A stretch of DNA of 64,000 nucleotides from Chimonanthus salicifolius (GCA_013350335.1 CM023542.1:124001-188000), one strand, 5' to 3'. Positions 21,301-32,720 are shown, numbered from the stretch's first letter. Program-made: numbers and translations. The notes: a model not told the origin generated them from the sequence alone.

Positions 21301-24300
21301 TGATCTGAATTACAAATTTCGATCAAAATCCGAAAGTTTGGCCGAAATCTTTTGGATTTGGTATCAGCTGAAATATAAGTATCGGAAATATCAGTGATTT
21401 TTCCGAAAGAAAAAACAATATCGGCTGATATTTTTCATATTTCAACTGAAGTTGTGGTCACATTTTGGATATTTAGGTCATATTTCAGAAATTTTAGTTA
21501 AATTTCTAAGATTTTGGGTGAATTTTCCTATTTACAAATTTCAGCCAAGATATGACCAAAATATCGGCTGAAATTTTTGGACTGAAAAACTGATTTTGAC
21601 CTAGATTTGTACCTCAAGTATTGTGGATAATGTTAAAATATGAGCGTGCCCTTTTTCCCTTTTAAAGAAAGAGTTCTATTATTTTCTATAGTCTCTCGGA
21701 TTATCTTATGCACAAGAGTTGACCTTCCTTTTTCTATTGTATATTGTGTCTATGGAAAAGGTCCTTTGTATAGGAACTTGGGATTGAATCCCAGACTTCC
21801 TGGCCCCATACACCTCTGTAAAATAGAGTTGCTGAAAGGAAGAATCATCATCTTTTTGAGGTATCTCGATCTTTGTTATTTACAATGAATGTTCCTAAAG
21901 TCATATTGACCTGATTCTATTCTTACTGCTTGTTATTTAATAAATCGCATGCCCAGAATAGTCTTAAATAACAAAGCACATATTGATGTTATTTCTACCT
22001 ATTGTTCTGTTTCTATACTTTCATTGCGTGTTTTTTGATGTACTTGTTAGTCCTTCTATGTACATTTCTTGTGCATTCTTCCCACGAAGTAAAGAAGTCC
22101 TTAACGTCCTTACACACCGAAAGCATTTAGCCTTCAAAGAGAATCTCATTCTCCTCAGATGCTTTGTTCTCAAAGATCCTATAGTTCTTTTCCTTCCAGA
22201 TAGACCATAGGACCACCCCTAGGATAGTATTCCATGTTTTCTTCATTTTGGGACCAAGATTCGTGGTCTTCTAACTCCCCACAACTCCCCCACATGATTT
22301 GTCAAAGACCCATGACACCCCCATTAGGTCCACAAAACAATTCCATAGACGCCTCGCCATTGGTCATCTAGCGAGCAAATGATCCACATCCTCCTCCTGA
22401 ATGCCACATAGCATGCAATGGATGTCATCACCTTGTCTAAACACACCCCTCCTGAGTAGTTCCACTCTATAGAGAATTTTACCTTTTAAAATACACCAAA
22501 CAAAAGTTTGGACCCTTGGAGGAGCCCAGTCCAAGCGGAGAAAGAAAGGTCATGCTCCTCATGAGGATGAGAAAAGCCAAGTTGACCACCGGTTTCACTG
22601 AGAAAGCCTCCGAAGAGACTCTTGTCCATATTCTCTTGTCTTCCCCCTCCCTAGGGAGAGGGAATTCTCCTAGCATAACTACCAACTCCTCAAAACTTTC
22701 TTGCTCAAGAACTCTCAAGGGTCTTTTAAATTGGATGTCCCAAATGGTGGTTTTGTTTTCCGTCCTATAACAGTCATGCACCTTTGCTTATCTATTATTG
22801 GATATCCTAAAAGTCTAGGGTACACTTATTTCTTGGGCCTCTCCCCAACCCATAGATCCATCCAAAAGAGTGCCATATCTCCTCTTCCCACTAGGATCCT
22901 AAGTTTCTCCCTAAAAATACTCCCTAATACTTTTACCCTTGCCAATTCTCCACCATGCCCTAATTAGTTGAGATCCGATCTTTTCTACTTTATCATCCAA
23001 GTCCCACTCACATGGATCATCTACCCCATACCTTGCAACTAGAATTCTTCTCCACAGGGCTTCCCTTTCCTTACCAAATCTCTTAGCTCCATTTACATAA
23101 TAAAGCTTGGTTTCCAATCTCGAGAGGTACTACACCTAATCCTCCTTAGGGTTTTGGCTTGGTAACTTCCTGACCAAGCGACTAGATGTACTCTCTTTTT
23201 TATTTTCCTTATCCCCCCAAAGAAAATTCCTAAACAACTGTTCCATCTTCCTAAGAATTCCTTTTGGCATCTCTTATCTGGCCATATAGTAAATTGGCAA
23301 CACCAACTTGATGAGAGTTAGTCTACCAGCTATGGAGAGGTAATTCCTTCCCCGACCCCCTAGTCTTCTCTCCACTTCTCCACAACTAGGGCCCAGAAAC
23401 TCTTGGACCTCGGGTTTCCCCCAACTGCCAGACCTAAGTATGTAAATGGTAATTTTCTTGTTTCTCAACACGACGTCTCCACCCTTGGTATGCATATACT
23501 TAGTGTTTTCTTTTATTTATTTATTTATTTTGGGTATTATGAAAGAGAGGCACTTTGTGCTGGGAGAGGTTTCTATATGGAGTTCCTCAAGAGTTGGCAT
23601 TCCACGTTTGTTTCCTGTTCATCTCAATTCATTAGCTTGTTGCATTGATCATCTTGGTGTGCATGCTCTCTCTGATCAGGCCATTGGATGAAGCCAGGAC
23701 TGTTTTAAGGTGTGTTTCTTTTATATAATTATTTTGCTTGCTTCACAACCCTAGAAAGATGAATTTTGGTAGATGGTGATGATGAATTCAAACTTGTTTA
23801 GCAAATGAGTTGGGCTTAGTTGAGAAGTCAATATAAATGAGTTGCCAATCCCTACTCAACCAATTGCTATTCCCAAGTTTATTTAGGTGAATCAAGTAGG
23901 TAATGTGTTTGGGATATCGAAACATTTGCTTCGTCAGACCTACCATATTGGATTGGTGAAGTATTGGGTGGAGGATGCTTTGCAGCTGTATATTGGAGTG
24001 ATGACTATGTTCTATTAACAGTCAATCCGCTGACTAGTTATATCTTGGCTTCGGATGGGTGGATCTAGTGCATAATGGCCAATCAAATAACCCATATCAG
24101 CTAAGTGCATAGAATGCAAAATGCAGAACAAAAATGAAAAAGAAAATGCAATACACTGCCATTACATGTTTGGCATGGACCAAATTCATATTCTGTAACT
24201 CATTAGAAGGATCCTAAGATTGTGCAATTTTATCATATGAGGAAATTAACACAAATTTGCTGTGTTAGGAATGCAAGTTTATAGGGTCTCTAGTCTTGTC

Positions 24301-27056
24301 TATTGATATTGAAGTAGCTAAAACTAAAACATCATATCTTAAAAAAATAATTTAAACCATATTTTCAATTTAGCACTTCACTTTCTATTTGGGATTGTAT
24401 TAGAAGGCATTCCATGAAATATTTATCATGTAGTGGTATGTATTCACCTATCCTTTGTATTTTCCATTCAAGAACTTTAGAATTGAAGTGGATTTGGGTG
24501 TGAGTGTTTGGTTATCCCATGGGCATGAATTTTGAATGTTTGCAAGTGATTTCTGCCATGTTGTCATTTATTGTTGTTGCCTTGTTGAATGCCTTTATTG
24601 TGTATGTTTCGAAAATAAATAAAAAATACTTTTTCTTTTGAGTATGGATGAACATGAAGGTTCTATCTTGGGAAGTTCGTATATGGTTATATTTGTGGAG
24701 AGTGGCTGTGAGATGTATTAGAGCCACCAATGGATGACATGGTATTGCGAAGAAATTTTTGGGTGACCCACAAGATAAGGAAATTTGATCACTAAAAAAA
24801 AGGGGATAAGTTAGATAAGGTCATCATTAATAAGTGATCATTGTTGCAACCACAAGGCTTTCGTTTTTGAGTCCCACGGGTGTCAAAAGGGATGGTAGCT
24901 CATAGATAAAAAAAATTGCTACATCCAATTAAGATTATTAAGAGTGTCAACCCTAGATAATGGGATAAATGACTCTGATGATGGTGATGATGATTGAAGA
25001 TTATGTCTTGATGGAAAAAAGATAGTTGAACAATATCCATTGACAAAATCTGTATGGTAGAAGGGCACAACCATAAACTTTTAGATTAACTCCTTGTAAG
25101 TTTCAACACTAAAATGATCTCCTTGATTGAGTTTACTAAACAAGATCATACATAAAAAAGGTGAACCTAAGACGGTTATAGAAGTGTCGAGCGTAGCTAG
25201 AGAAGTTGATTCACGAGAACATGGGCCATTGTTCAGTTCTAACTGTTCTGAAATTTAAGGATGGAAGGTAGCAATGGCTTTCCCTCGCAGAGACCACAGG
25301 TAGTGGTTTAGTTAGCTTCGCTTTGCTTAGATCCATTTTCCTTGTGGTTCACTGTCATATGGGCTGCCTTTATTGCTTCTAAGAAAAATGAGAAGAAAAT
25401 TTTGTTCTATTTCTCCTTTATTGCTGGTGACTGCTTTTTTGGTGTTGGGTTACAATAGGTCTTAATTCAAAGCTTGGATCTGATCTGTATAAATATACAA
25501 AATATGTCCCGAGAATGTGGCTAAGTCGTATGCGTATTATCTGAAGTTTGAATGCAAAGACAAAATTTAGGGTCTTCTTGACCAGTACTGCTGCTGTGCC
25601 TTTGACATGCATCTGTCTTGGCATATTTCTCATGTATGACAGAATTTTGTATGCTAAATTATTCAGCTGCGGCTACAGATGCAGATCCAAAAGTCTAGAA
25701 ACTTAAAGAACCCAATCCAAAATAAATTGGATTCAATGCAAACTCAAATCTGTTGAAGTCTTTTTCTTAATCCGCTTCTGAATATAATATCCTAATTGTT
25801 TTTAGACACAGATTCAAAATTTCCTAGATCTGAATTTGATGCCCGCTAATCTGAATGGGTAGGTGACATATACAAGGAATATTAGTAATTTAGTATAAAA
25901 ACCTAAGAGAAGACAAATCCAAATCTGGATCATGAGAAGGATGTAAATGCTGAATTGGATATAGGTATCTTGATGTGGATGTTGATTCAGATCTGGCATC
26001 GAGGATCAGACTTGGATTAGGGTATGGGTCCTACATCTAGGAGGCAGATACAAATGTGGATTTTACTCCAACTTACCTGAATCCTACCTGTTTACATTCG
26101 TAGCTGCAGAAGATTTGGGTTTCATTTGTAGTTGTAGCCTGTAGCTGGGAATGTTCTGTTTTATGTTAAAAAATTATATTATGTTATACTCCTTTATTAG
26201 TTCATTTTTCAGTTTCGGTTGTTTCATAACTTATGTTGTTCTGTATTCTAGTGTAAATTATTGAGTAATAGTTGGGTACTTAGACCTCAACTAAACTTAG
26301 GTGTGGCCTGCTGGAATTCATGTTAGTTTGTTAAGTGTTTGGGATTTGAAAGGGGCATCATTCATTTTGCATTGTTGAAATTTCACCCATTGGATGCTCG
26401 TTACCCCTTCATCAAGGCTGCAACAGAAATTTTTTGGATAAAACCATTTTGAACACATGTTGTTAAGGTCCCTAATTACATGGTTAGGATTACTCAAGAA
26501 ATCATCTGTTGTGAACCGGTTCACAAAAATGGATGTGAACTTTCAATGATGGCCTTTTAATTGAATCACTGGATACATTTAGAAAGTAAAACCTGACAGC
26601 TGTTTGCTTATTGGACTGAAAGTTTACACCAATTTTGTGTGACCTGGTTCACAATGCATAATTTCTCAGAACTGCTCGACAATTTTAGCTATTGTATGCA
26701 TTGCATGCTTGTTCTCCCGTAACTCCCATCCTTAGGAATTGACAAAGCTCCAAGATGGGTGATACATGCAGGGTCATACCTAAGTTTAGCTGCAGTAGTG
26801 CAAACCCAGTCATCACCATGCATATGCTTATTGCTTTCTCTGTGATGTAAACCAGGCTGATTTGAATTACTTGTGGAAATTAGCAGCAGGGTCTGTTGGA
26901 GGTGCTGCTGTGATAAAATATGGCAGTATTCTTTTCCCTGACCTTACTAGGCCTAACTTCCTGCAAGCTCTGCTCATGATTTTGACACCTGTGCTTGTGA
27001 GCATTCTAATTTTGATCAAGCAAAATAGTGCGACTGAAAGCCAGGATGCTTTCTAG
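15090..27056 (+). CDS. Small one-span membrane protein, probably plastid-targeted (two exons, 11.5 kb intron)
   Basis: Proposed exons are 15090-15362 (donor CCG|GTCAGT) and 26856-27056 (acceptor GTAAACCAG, stop TAG). Both junctions are phase 0, giving 157 residues. Exon 1 encodes a basic, serine/alanine-containing leader (about residues 1-65) that looks like a transit peptide, followed by a proline-, glutamine- and asparagine-rich low-complexity linker. Exon 2 encodes a compact segment starting 'ADLNYLWKLAAGSVGGAAVI', then 'KYGSILFPDLTRPN', and one hydrophobic span 'FLQALLMILTPVLVSILILI'. Exon 2 has the feel of a conserved plant protein, but I cannot name the family or give a function. The pairing is inferred from matching phase, strand and character; an extra exon in between, or two separate genes, cannot be excluded. 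The intron is packed with nested retroelements. Confidence 0.5.
15690..15910 (+). mobile_element. RTE-type LINE 3' end fragment
   Basis: The frame-broken translation contains 'WLKWFGHV', 'SGKPLKTWRKKIKIDM' and 'TDFMVYDR'. These correspond to the very common plant RTE-LINE C-terminus with its WFGHVxRR, GRPKKTW and LTEDM..DR signature. There are several stops. It lies in the first part of the 11.5 kb intron. Confidence 0.75.
16267..16525 (+). repeat. Left LTR (partial) of the gypsy element
   Basis: Matches 23476-23745 over about 260 bp, sharing 'gttggcattcca', 'gtgtgcatgctctct', 'aggccattggatgaagc' and 'ataattattttgct' in the same order. It ends TTCA just before the primer-binding site. The LTR may extend further left. 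Confidence 0.7.
17040..19703 (+). mobile_element. 5'-truncated L1-type LINE (zf-RVT and RNase H) inserted in gag
   Basis: The translation gives 'VIFWTLWKERNARIFEEKS' (zinc-binding RT-associated region), then RNase H 'VMKFNVDGAARGKPGPTRIG' and 'DSNEAEILSI'. After a split at 17540/19350 it continues with 'FKWAKGLRRPPWK' and 'GRTTNGMADYFAKLG' to a stop at 19544-19546. Imperfect 13-bp repeats TCCCAAGTTTCAT (17027-17039) and TCCTAAGTTTCAT (19704-19716) fit a target duplication. The RT and endonuclease are missing, as usual for 5'-truncated copies. It is related to the LINE at 50127-51425. Confidence 0.8.
17541..19349. mobile_element. 1.8 kb solo LTR inside LINE RNase H
   Basis: The 1809-bp unit starts CGTCACGACCCGAACCC (a decayed TG) and ends GGGTCATTACA. 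It is flanked by a 5-bp duplication ATTCG (17536-17540 and 19350-19354). Removing it joins '..VIEGDS' to 'NNAFKWAKG' exactly in frame, as in the uninterrupted relative at 50.1-50.7 kb. The termini and early sequence resemble the larger solo LTR at 28125-31078, so the two are probably one family. No internal gag/pol or primer site is present. Confidence 0.8.
19717..21900 (+). mobile_element. Gypsy gag remainder, protease and degenerate tail
   Basis: Gag fragments are at about 19717-20260. A linker with acidic GAT/GAA-rich codons spans about 20460-20600. The aspartic protease region is at 20710-21130, with frameshifts. From 21130 to 21900 no pol domain is recognisable, only AT-rich sequence with repeated 'atttcagccgaaata' words near 21350-21600. 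Confidence 0.6.
21950..23475 (-). mobile_element. Antisense L1-type LINE (RT C-terminus, zf-RVT)
   Basis: The minus-strand translation reads 'VERRLGGRGRNYLSIAGRLT' (3' end of RT) and 'RFGKEREALWRRILVARYG' followed by 'WDLDDKVEKIGSQ'. It then reads 'KGPNFCLVYFKR' and 'VVLWSIWKER' (zf-RVT region). Several frameshifts break it. Its 5' end is cut at the LTR at 23476. The RNase H end is not clear below 22000. Confidence 0.75.
23476..23745 (+). repeat. Right LTR (partial) of the gypsy element
   Basis: Partner of 16267-16525. Its left edge abuts the truncated 5' end of an antisense LINE, so the start of the LTR is probably lost. It carries a short TTTA run at about 23510-23530. Confidence 0.7.
23746..26855. 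other. Intron remainder without recognisable gene
   Basis: AT-rich, with no convincing coding exon, RNA gene or complete repeat. Parts may be decayed transposon sequence, such as a gypsy-like chromodomain/LTR remnant at 23750-24080, but I cannot support a specific call. Confidence 0.4.
26856..27056 (+). CDS. Terminal exon of the proposed plastid membrane protein
   Basis: 66 codons plus TAG, preceded by a T/C-rich tract and an AG acceptor. The frame from the acceptor has no upstream ATG before the conserved part, supporting a spliced exon. A 3' UTR probably extends through about 27290. Confidence 0.6.
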   Translation, partial: ADLNYLWKLAAGSVGGAAVIKYGSILFPDLTRPNFLQALLMILTPVLVSILILIKQNSATESQDAF

Positions 27057-27839
27057 CACATGTACATATGGGTAAGATCTGAACAATGACAAATGTTGCA
27101 CATATTTCGTTGCTATTGTATTTGTAGCAGCTGCTACTTAATTCTATTGCATTAATTTCTATTTTCTTTTCAACTTTATGTCCTTGCACTCTTGAACATT
27201 GAGCATAATGATTCCAATGTTTTTTTTGTTTTTTTGAGACAGTAACATGGTGGTATATCATGAGCTGAAAATAATCACCAAGTATGCAACTGCACAGTAT
27301 AGGACTGTAACCTAGCTTCCAAGCAAATACAAAGAAGGTTCAGCCACAAGATAAGAGTTTGGCGAAAGCCTCCAATTGAAGAAATTGGAGGATACGTCGA
27401 GTGATTCGAATCTGCAATAAAATGCCATAATTCTCTCTAGGAACTCGAAGCTAGAGATGGTAGGAAAATCAAATTGATCACCCAAAACCTAATCTCAACC
27501 TGGCCAATTTTATATGGAGCTCAAAAAATCAATTAGAGGATCCAATGAAATTTCACTCAATAGAAAAAAAAAATCGAAGGTCTTAATCTCACCTAGGTCA
27601 ACAATTCTCACCGGAATAAAATTGACAAAGGTTCTTCTGCAATAATTAAGTTAAAGTTGCTCACATAAATTTGAACATCCAATTAAATAAATTTGAAAAT
27701 TAGAAAGCATGAAACTAATTAGAGACAATTTAATTGTTGAAATTCAAATTAAAATAAAATCACTCACCAAACTTGAAGAGACAAGTACCAAGCTTAAGTT
27801 TTGTTAGACTCTCCAGAAAGGTTCTAACCCCTATCATCG

Positions 27840-30800
27840 AATCTCTCTAGGTTATTTTTAATTACATCCTCAAACATCAATGGAATACAAAAAGCTATTT
27901 TAGCTTTTTTTTTTAATGTGATTAAGAGTTAAACCATCTAGGGATTATTGTAAAAGCATTATCCAACCCTAGACCTACCCTCTACCACGATTGCAATCAC
28001 CAGAGTATCTCAAGCATTGAAGATTAAAGCATATAGGCTGCTTTGAAGAACACAACTCAAGATCAAAGCTAAACTAAGACAAGTGTTCTTTGTTTATTTA
28101 TTCATCATTGTACAGTGGATTAGATGTCACGCCCCGACCCGAAGGATAGGTCCGGAACGCGACTGATTTTTTTTTTTAAAAAAGATAAACTAAACCAACT
28201 CACAAGCATTCTAACTGGGCCGGATCAACAGTTAAGTCCAAAGGTCATACATGATCTCAACATGTGGACTCAAACACATACCATAAGTCTACCCTACAAA
28301 ATAGACATATTAACATCAACACACATCACATGATCAAATAGAATCCAACCATTGATTCATCATTCAAAATCACATCATAATGACTACAGCAACGTAGTAG
28401 TCTCAATACATAATGTTTACAAAGACTAAGTACCACATTCGGTATTTAACAAAAGCAAAAGGTTCCAAGAACCAGAAAGCACAAATAAGGGTATTCCCCT
28501 CAGGGGAATCCCAAACCACCGTCGCAGTTTATCCACCCTAAGCCTGATAAAGAGGGTCCTCCTCCTCGGGTTCATCGCCTGAAAGGTGAGTGGGGTGAGC
28601 TAACTAGCCTAGTGAATGAAATATAACAATGCAGTTTAAGTAAAATAACAGGTTAGCAACAGTTCAATAATATCACATGCTTGATAACCAATAAGCATAA
28701 TGTCATGTAAAGCATCATCATCATTTCTCATCAATTATTGCTATCATCCAATGTAACGCCTGCCGACTACACTGAGACTTGTATTAAGTCCCGACACGGT
28801 CAAAATACATCCTTGCAAGTACATCTTCGGCTCTGACTTAGTTAATACTGACATCCTCAAGTCAGCAACTGACGACACTCATGGTTCACCCATGGTCCAG
28901 TAGACATAAACCATCTCCCATATGGCCGATATTGGTTCAATAGCCCAGGTACGTGGAAGCAGTCTTACATATTCATATGATCAACATCATAATATTCACA
29001 ACTATCATCAGCACTCTGACCATAGTGCATCATGTCTAGGCACATGATTGGATTCATCAAGTCTGAAACCACCCATTGCCCAAACCCATCTAATAATAAA
29101 ACCTGTTTACATAATCTGCAAAGTTAAGTTCCCTCACCGTAATTGTGTGGTTACGCGGTCTCTGTTTAAACAAACAAACAAGTGCACAATCAATATATAT
29201 AACAAATACGTACACATAAGTAGTATTTTGAAATTTCACGTTTTCCCAAAAATATCCAAGGTATAGGGAATTGAGTCTCTTACTGGGTTTCTATCCTTTT
29301 TAAATTATCATAATCCACAATATAATAATAAATAGAAAAGGGCTCAGTCCAAAACTCATATTGTCTTCTGGGCATTGAACAGATTGACTTATTGAGTTAG
29401 GTCTAGATCCTCGGGTCACTTCTCGATTGTCTTCTGGATAGGACCAGATCTGACATTTTGAGTTAGACCTCGAGGTCACCCAGTGCCCAACTATAATGTC
29501 GGCCTGAAAGTGAATCACTCAGTGCCCGACCAATAGGGTTGGCCTAGAAGCGAATACAATAGTATTTACACTATAAGTAATAAGATAAGAGAGTTAGTAC
29601 AAATTTTAATTAACAAAATGGGGTACTAACATCACATCACATAATCTAACAAAATTTTAATTTTTTTTAATAAAATAATAATATTTATTTATTCAATCAT
29701 TTATTTATTTATTTATATTTTTTTTTCCCAAAAGGTACTAACATCATAAATCACAAGCATCAACAATATCTAATAAAAAAAAAAAAATTCTCCTTCTTCC
29801 TCCCTTCACTGTCTGCAACAGACAGTGAACGACCGGAAAAACGTGAAAAACGAATTTAGAAATGAGGGGTTTTCCGGATTCGGTTTTTATATATGACCGG
29901 TCCGATGGATTCCTCCGGGACTCCTCTTTCCATAGGGAAAGGTTTGGAGTTTTGAAACTCAGTAAGTCATCCGATCTTAGCACCGAAAGCTTATTGATAC
30001 AAAGAAATCGGGATTTTCTTAGATTTTTGAAATGGTTTTTCTCACTGAAAACAGAGCCAAATTTAGATTTTCTGGATTCAAAACTGACTGGAATTGAAAG
30101 GGGAATGCAATGGTTACCTTAGATTGAGTTCCTGGGCTGAAATCCGGTCTTTTGAAAATTTTCCCTAAAAGTTACGGTTACTGAAAAGAGAGAAAAACAA
30201 GGGTCGGCCGGTCGGGTTTCAACTGGGCTGAGAGAGACAGAGAGAGAGGAAAGGTTTGCTGGGAGTTTGATCTGAAGGAGAGAGTTCCTTTTATAGAAAA
30301 ACCGGCAGGGAAAAGGGGCGAACCGGCCACTTGCATGCGGCTGCATGCGGTGCCTGATGACGCCCCAAACAGTAACAATTTGGGGGTTGCAGATCAGCCC
30401 TCTTGAATTTCAGTTTTTGCAATTTAGTCCCTTTTTATTATAAAACTGGGATTTTTAACTTAAAACCTAATTTCAAAGTCTCAAAAATTTAATCCAACCT
30501 ACAGATAGGTTGGGTTTTAAAAACTTTGATCACCATAAAAATTTTGGAATTTAACTCTCACTAAAAACCATTTATTTAAATAAAAATCATATTTTAACCT
30601 TATTTACTTAAATAAACAAATGTTAAAATAAACTATTTAGAAATCTCATTTTGGGGTGCCAAAGAATAACCAGACCATTCTTAAAATGGTCTAACACAAA
30701 ATACTAGTTTCAAAATTTATTTCATTTCCAAAACCCTTTAAAATAATTAATACTCCCTTTCGGGGTTTTGACGGGCGGATTTAAAATACTATTTTCTGAA

Positions 30801-31310
30801 AATAAAATTATTTTAAAATCAGAAATGCAAATCCTATATTTAAGGAGAATATTATCCACCAATAATATTCACATAACAACATAATTTATAAAATAATAAC
30901 TATAAACGGTAAATTACCAAAATGCCCCTCCAGCTGGGCGAGCTGGATCACTGAGCTTTCGAGCTCGGATCGGGTCAAACCTGAGCTTTCCTTAAAGCCC
31001 TAACCGAAATCTTCGAGATTAACCGGTTAAACTAAATTTATAAGCTAAAACACGCCTAATCTGGGGCAGGGTATGACATTAGACCTTTGTAATCAAACTA
31101 CTATAAAAAATAAAAAAATGTTTAGACCAGGGAGATCGAACCTTTCAAAACCTGGGTGTGTATTGTTAGGGTGGTTTACCCTATCATAGTGAGTTCCAAA
31201 TAGTCCAAGGTTGGGTGAGTCTAATAGTAGATGTAGGTTCAAGTGAACCTAACCACTATAAATTATTATGTATATGTGGTTCGGTTTGATTCATTTATTG
31301 TTTGCAGGCA
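27840..31310 (+). repeat. Copia-type LTR-like repeat A, split by a solo LTR
   Basis: Segments 27840-28119 and 31084-31310 together match 31980-32720 in order. Shared words include 'atgtgattaagagtta', 'catctagggattattgt', 'agatcaaagct', 'gtgttctttgt', 'ggtggattagacct' and 'ccaaggttgggtgagtc', and both copies have 'aaccactataaa' near the end. The style is that of plant Copia LTRs. The 2.95 kb unit at 28125-31078 separates the two halves. Confidence 0.65.
28125..31078. mobile_element. 2.95 kb solo LTR, TSD TTAGA
   Basis: The unit begins TGTCACGCCCCGACCCG and ends GGGGCAGGGTATGACA, i.e. TG..CA with 5-bp inverted ends TGTCA/TGACA. It is flanked by an exact 5-bp duplication TTAGA (28120-28124 and 31079-31083). 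Inside are short tandem duplications: about 66-bp units near 29362-29480 and 40-bp units near 29476-29555. No gag, pol, primer site or second LTR copy is seen, so this is a solo LTR formed by recombination. The short open frames at 29862-30122 and 30119-30378 are non-coding by-products. Confidence 0.8.
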
Positions 31311-31717
31311 CCTTTTTTTAGTTCTGTTGCACATTGTTTGATTGTTGGGTTATGGAGCCCAGCAATCCAGCGTTGGTGTGGGGGAGACCCTGCTGGTGTT
31401 ACCCTTAAGCATGTAGGGACTAACCGCCCTAATGGACTGACCACCACAACCTCGTAAAAAGGGTCACTTGTGCCGCAATAGGGAGTAGGTGAAAAAGTCC
31501 TACATTGCTTAGGAGGTGCAAGGGTTGAATGCTTACATGAGGGGTCGCTTCCCTCATCTAGTGTGGCGCGTTTTGAAAACCGTGAGCCCACATTGTAGTG
31601 TGTCCAAAAGACCTTAAAGGGGTGATGGGACCTGCATTGATTGGCAAAGTAGACAATATCGCACCTGTGAGGCGTGAGGGAAAGAAGAGAAAAGGGAAGA
31701 AGGGGGAAGGAAAGAGA

Positions 31718-31750
<33 letters not shown>

Positions 31751-31860
31751 GGTGGTGTGCACGCTCCTAACAACAAGTCGTTGGCTTAGCTGGACTAGTC
31801 GTTTTAGGCTTTGAGTCCTCAAACCTTAGTCTCGAGGCTAGCCGTTGTGCACAGTAAAAT
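31311..31860. repeat. TE-like segment with 'acaatatcgcacctgtgagg' motif
   Basis: The stretch contains 'tcctacattgcttaggaggt', 'cgttttgaaaaccgtgagcc' and 'gacaatatcgcacctgtgag'. These words recur in small plant LTR/TRIM-like repeats. A diverged relative is near 42200-42430. Boundaries are not determined. It contains the 30-G tract. Confidence 0.4.
31720..31749 (+). repeat. Poly-G tract of 30 bases
   Basis: An uninterrupted run of 30 G follows a purine-rich GA/GGA lead-in (31675-31719) and precedes GGTGGTGG. Such a run could form G-quadruplexes and is very prone to length error in sequencing. Confidence 0.9.
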
Positions 31861-31979
31861 TATATATATTGCCTCTAAGCATGATCAAGAAAAATAAGAG
31901 AGATTAAATCTTAATCCATCATAGACTCTCAGTAGAGGTTCCAACCATTGTCAATCACCAATGAACCTCTCTTAATCTC

Positions 31980-32720
31980 TCTAATCACATCTCCAAATAT
32001 TTTTGGGATACTCAAAGTTGTGTTAGGCTTTTCATTGATGTGATTAAGAGTTAATTATCTAGGGATTTTTTTTTTTGAAGACCAAGGTATCCAAGGCGTC
32101 CCACTTGACTAATCCTTAAGGCAATGTAAACATTCCAATCCGCACACACCATGTAACAGAACTAAGGGGAGTAGCCCTTTTTGTGTTGAGGGGGGCTTGA
32201 TTCCAAGACCTCTTACAAACAAGGGTGAGAATTGACCATGAAGCTAACCCTTCAGGGATTAATCATCTAGGGATTATTGTAGCATCTCAACCTTACCCTA
32301 AATCTAGCCTCTCCTCAGTTGAAATCACTGGAGATCGTTCAATTGTCAAAGACCGAAGTGAAGAGGCAACTTTGAAGAACACATATTCGAGATCAAAGCT
32401 GAAGTCCAAGGCAGTGTTCTTTGTGTTCTTTCATTAAGTTCTTATAAGGTGGATTAGACCTCTGTCATCAAACCACCATAAAAAAATATATGAGGAGGAT
32501 TAGACCTTTGTGGTCGAACCTCTCAAAACTTGGTATATAATGTTAGGGTGTTGACTCTTTGTTAGTGAATTTCGGATAGCTTAAGGTTGGGTGAGTCAAA
32601 GAGTGGATGTATCTTTAGGTGAACCAAACCACTATAAAATCATTGTGCATTTGTGGTTGATTGTGATTTATGGTTTACATCATTGGATTGTTTTATTGTT
32701 GTTTGCCCATTTGTTTGTTA
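31980..32720 (+). repeat. Copia-type LTR-like repeat B, with SINE inside
   Basis: Homologous to repeat A in the same orientation, split by a SINE at 32068-32258. It contains a short internal duplication 'ggtggattagacctctgt'/'gaggattagacctttgt' near 32450-32510. No internal coding domain lies between A and B, so these could be two LTRs of a deleted element or a tandem of solo LTRs. Confidence 0.6.
32068..32258 (-). mobile_element. SINE with 17-bp target duplication
   Basis: The 191-bp insert starts with a T-run (poly(A) on the minus strand) inside Copia-like repeat B. It is flanked by TTAATTATCTAGGGATT (32051-32067) and TTAATCATCTAGGGATT (32259-32275). Read on the minus strand it contains 'gttagcttcatggtcaattc', 'aggtcttggaatcaagcc' (B-box-like) and a 3' end 'ccttggtcttc' before the A-run, fitting a tRNA-derived plant SINE. 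Confidence 0.75.

Larger units (their letters stand above)
16267..23745 (+). mobile_element. Defective Ty3/gypsy LTR retrotransposon with nested insertions
   Basis: Two similar LTR segments (16267-16525 and 23476-23745) flank the unit. Right after the left LTR, TGATATCAGAGC at 16529-16540 matches the usual initiator-Met tRNA primer-binding site with one change. Gag begins at ATG 16610 (MPPKSATLDEH..) and continues to about 17026. It resumes after a LINE at about 19717, where 'MKQKLKQKFLPLNN' and 'TKEFHDL' are typical gypsy gag. A retroviral-type protease follows at about 20710-21130, including 'KHPLLCNIQWFKKGDEVPIT' and 'ACHTLLGRPW'. RT, RNase H and integrase are missing. Stops and shifts are frequent. 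The exact outer LTR borders and target duplication were not found, so the limits are approximate. Confidence 0.7.

Noticed and set aside
31295..31822. 175-codon minus-strand frame with a long proline run
   Set aside because: The proline run is only the complement of the poly-G tract, and the frame lies in TE-like sequence.
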